From contig JAUVQZ010000043.1 in NCBI GenBank assembly GCA_030597865.1, positions 1 to 14,674 on the forward strand: a stretch of 14,674 nt of DNA, in the 5' to 3' direction. The position numbers were made by a program, and so were the translations under genes. The first letter of the stretch is position 1; each line of letters opens with the position of its first letter. A model generated the notes under the pieces. It searched no databases. It saw only the letters and a list, made by a program, of their open reading frames with translations, and had not been told where the DNA came from. Source of the DNA: Pseudomonadota bacterium. GTDB lineage: Bacteria; Desulfobacterota; Desulfobulbia; Desulfobulbales; SURF-16. Below, piece by piece: positions 14,150 through 14,674 of the stretch.

Positions 14150-14674
14150 TTAGCCACCGGCCAGCATCCCCCGGAGCGGGGCGGCCACATCCTCCACCCC
14201 AACATCGATCATACAGCTAAAATCGGCCTGACACTCCCTCTTCAGGCAGGGTTGACAGTCCAGCTCCTTTCTCACCACCACCGCCCTCTGCGAATAGGGG
14301 CCGGTGGCAATATGATCGGTGGAGCCAAAGATGGCCACCAGGGGTGTCTGGACAGCGGCGCCCACATGCATCAGGCCGGAATCGTTGGTGACAAAGGCAT
14401 CGCACTGGCCAATCAGGGCCATGGCCTGGCCCAGGGTCGTTTTTCCTGCCAGGCCGGTGATAAACTGCGGTCCATGACTGACAATGGTATCGATGGTCGC
14501 CACATCCGCCTTGGTGCCAAAGACCACGGCATGGACATCAGACTCTTCATGCAGGCGGGCACAGAGCTCACCATAGCGCTCAGCAGGCCAGCACTTGGCC
14601 GGACCAAAGGCGGCACCGGGGTTGATCCCCACCAGGGCCCTGCCTCCAACCTTGACCTTAAACTCCCTGGCCCA
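14150..14674 (-). CDS. waaF: LPS heptosyltransferase, GT9 family (WaaF-like), partial (C-terminal 174 residues)
   Basis: C-terminal half of a glycosyltransferase family 9 enzyme that adds ADP-activated heptose to the LPS inner core at the cytoplasmic face of the inner membrane. The reading frame is open to the right edge, so the N-terminal half is outside the window (family length about 340-350). Visible: GINPGAAFGPAKCWPAERYG (fragment residues 16-35, the nucleotide-sugar site region of heptosyltransferases), VVFGTK (50-55), NDSGLMHVGAA (97-107), AIFGSTDHIATGP (114-126), and a four-cysteine region C140-x2-C143-x4-C148-x5-C154 (DCQPCLKREC) typical of the WaaF-like branch. Heptosyltransferase II is the best guess, though WaaC or WaaQ relatives share the fold. 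The 3' end is followed by 163 bp before the next gene. Confidence 0.9.
   Translation of the reverse strand, partial: WAREFKVKVGGRALVGINPGAAFGPAKCWPAERYGELCARLHEESDVHAVVFGTKADVATIDTIVSHGPQFITGLAGKTTLGQAMALIGQCDAFVTNDSGLMHVGAAVQTPLVAIFGSTDHIATGPYSQRAVVVRKELDCQPCLKRECQADFSCMIDVGVEDVAAPLRGMLAGG

Noticed and set aside
1..14674. CRISPR array, tRNA, transposase or prophage genes
   Set aside because: No regularly spaced direct repeats, no tRNA-like cloverleaf and no recognisable mobile-element protein were seen on either strand.

Overview
The window looks like an anaerobic, Gram-negative sulfate- or sulfur-metabolising bacterium of the Desulfobacterota, possibly Desulfobulbales. This is inferred from the gene set, not from a database match. 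It combines a succinate dehydrogenase/fumarate reductase of the long-SdhA, single di-haem cytochrome b type, an NrfHA nitrite reductase (NrfH-type quinol dehydrogenase), a PflX-type radical SAM protein, a lysine 2,3-aminomutase-type radical SAM enzyme and an LPS heptosyltransferase. All genes except nrfH, nrfA and the aminomutase gene are on the minus strand.

Left part (1-4392, minus strand): the N-terminal half of sdhA, running off the left edge, with sdhC just upstream (sdhC-sdhA; sdhB is expected outside the window). Next come a PflX-like radical SAM protein and an unusual protein joining a CheW domain, a transmembrane helix and a C-terminal LysM domain. The last has the most unexpected architecture in the window.

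Middle (4393-8726): a gene-poor divergent region of about 0.8 kb carries two strong inverted repeats with 18-bp perfect arms. The second can refold into a mutually exclusive 12-bp hairpin. It leads into nrfH-nrfA on the plus strand, preceded by a tiny ORF with a strong Shine-Dalgarno sequence and followed by a textbook intrinsic terminator. A stand-alone kamA-like gene follows, then a convergent intergenic region with a CCCTTCGACAGGCTC-type inverted repeat.

Right part (8727-14674, minus strand): an ECF sigma factor gene overlaps its zinc-finger membrane anti-sigma factor gene by 4 bp. Upstream lie a large exported protein with beta-propeller-like repeats and a PDZ domain, an exported protein of unknown function whose last codons are themselves an intrinsic terminator hairpin, and the C-terminal part of a GT9 heptosyltransferase (WaaF-like) running off the right edge.

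Functionally, SdhCA(B) and NrfHA both exchange electrons with the membrane (mena)quinone pool. The SDH complex couples succinate/fumarate to quinone, and NrfHA oxidises quinol to reduce nitrite to ammonium at the outer face of the membrane. The right half concerns the cell envelope (sigma/anti-sigma signalling, exported proteins, LPS core). The CheW-LysM protein would physically link cytoplasmic chemosensory machinery to peptidoglycan. No rRNA, tRNA, CRISPR array, transposase or phage gene was found.
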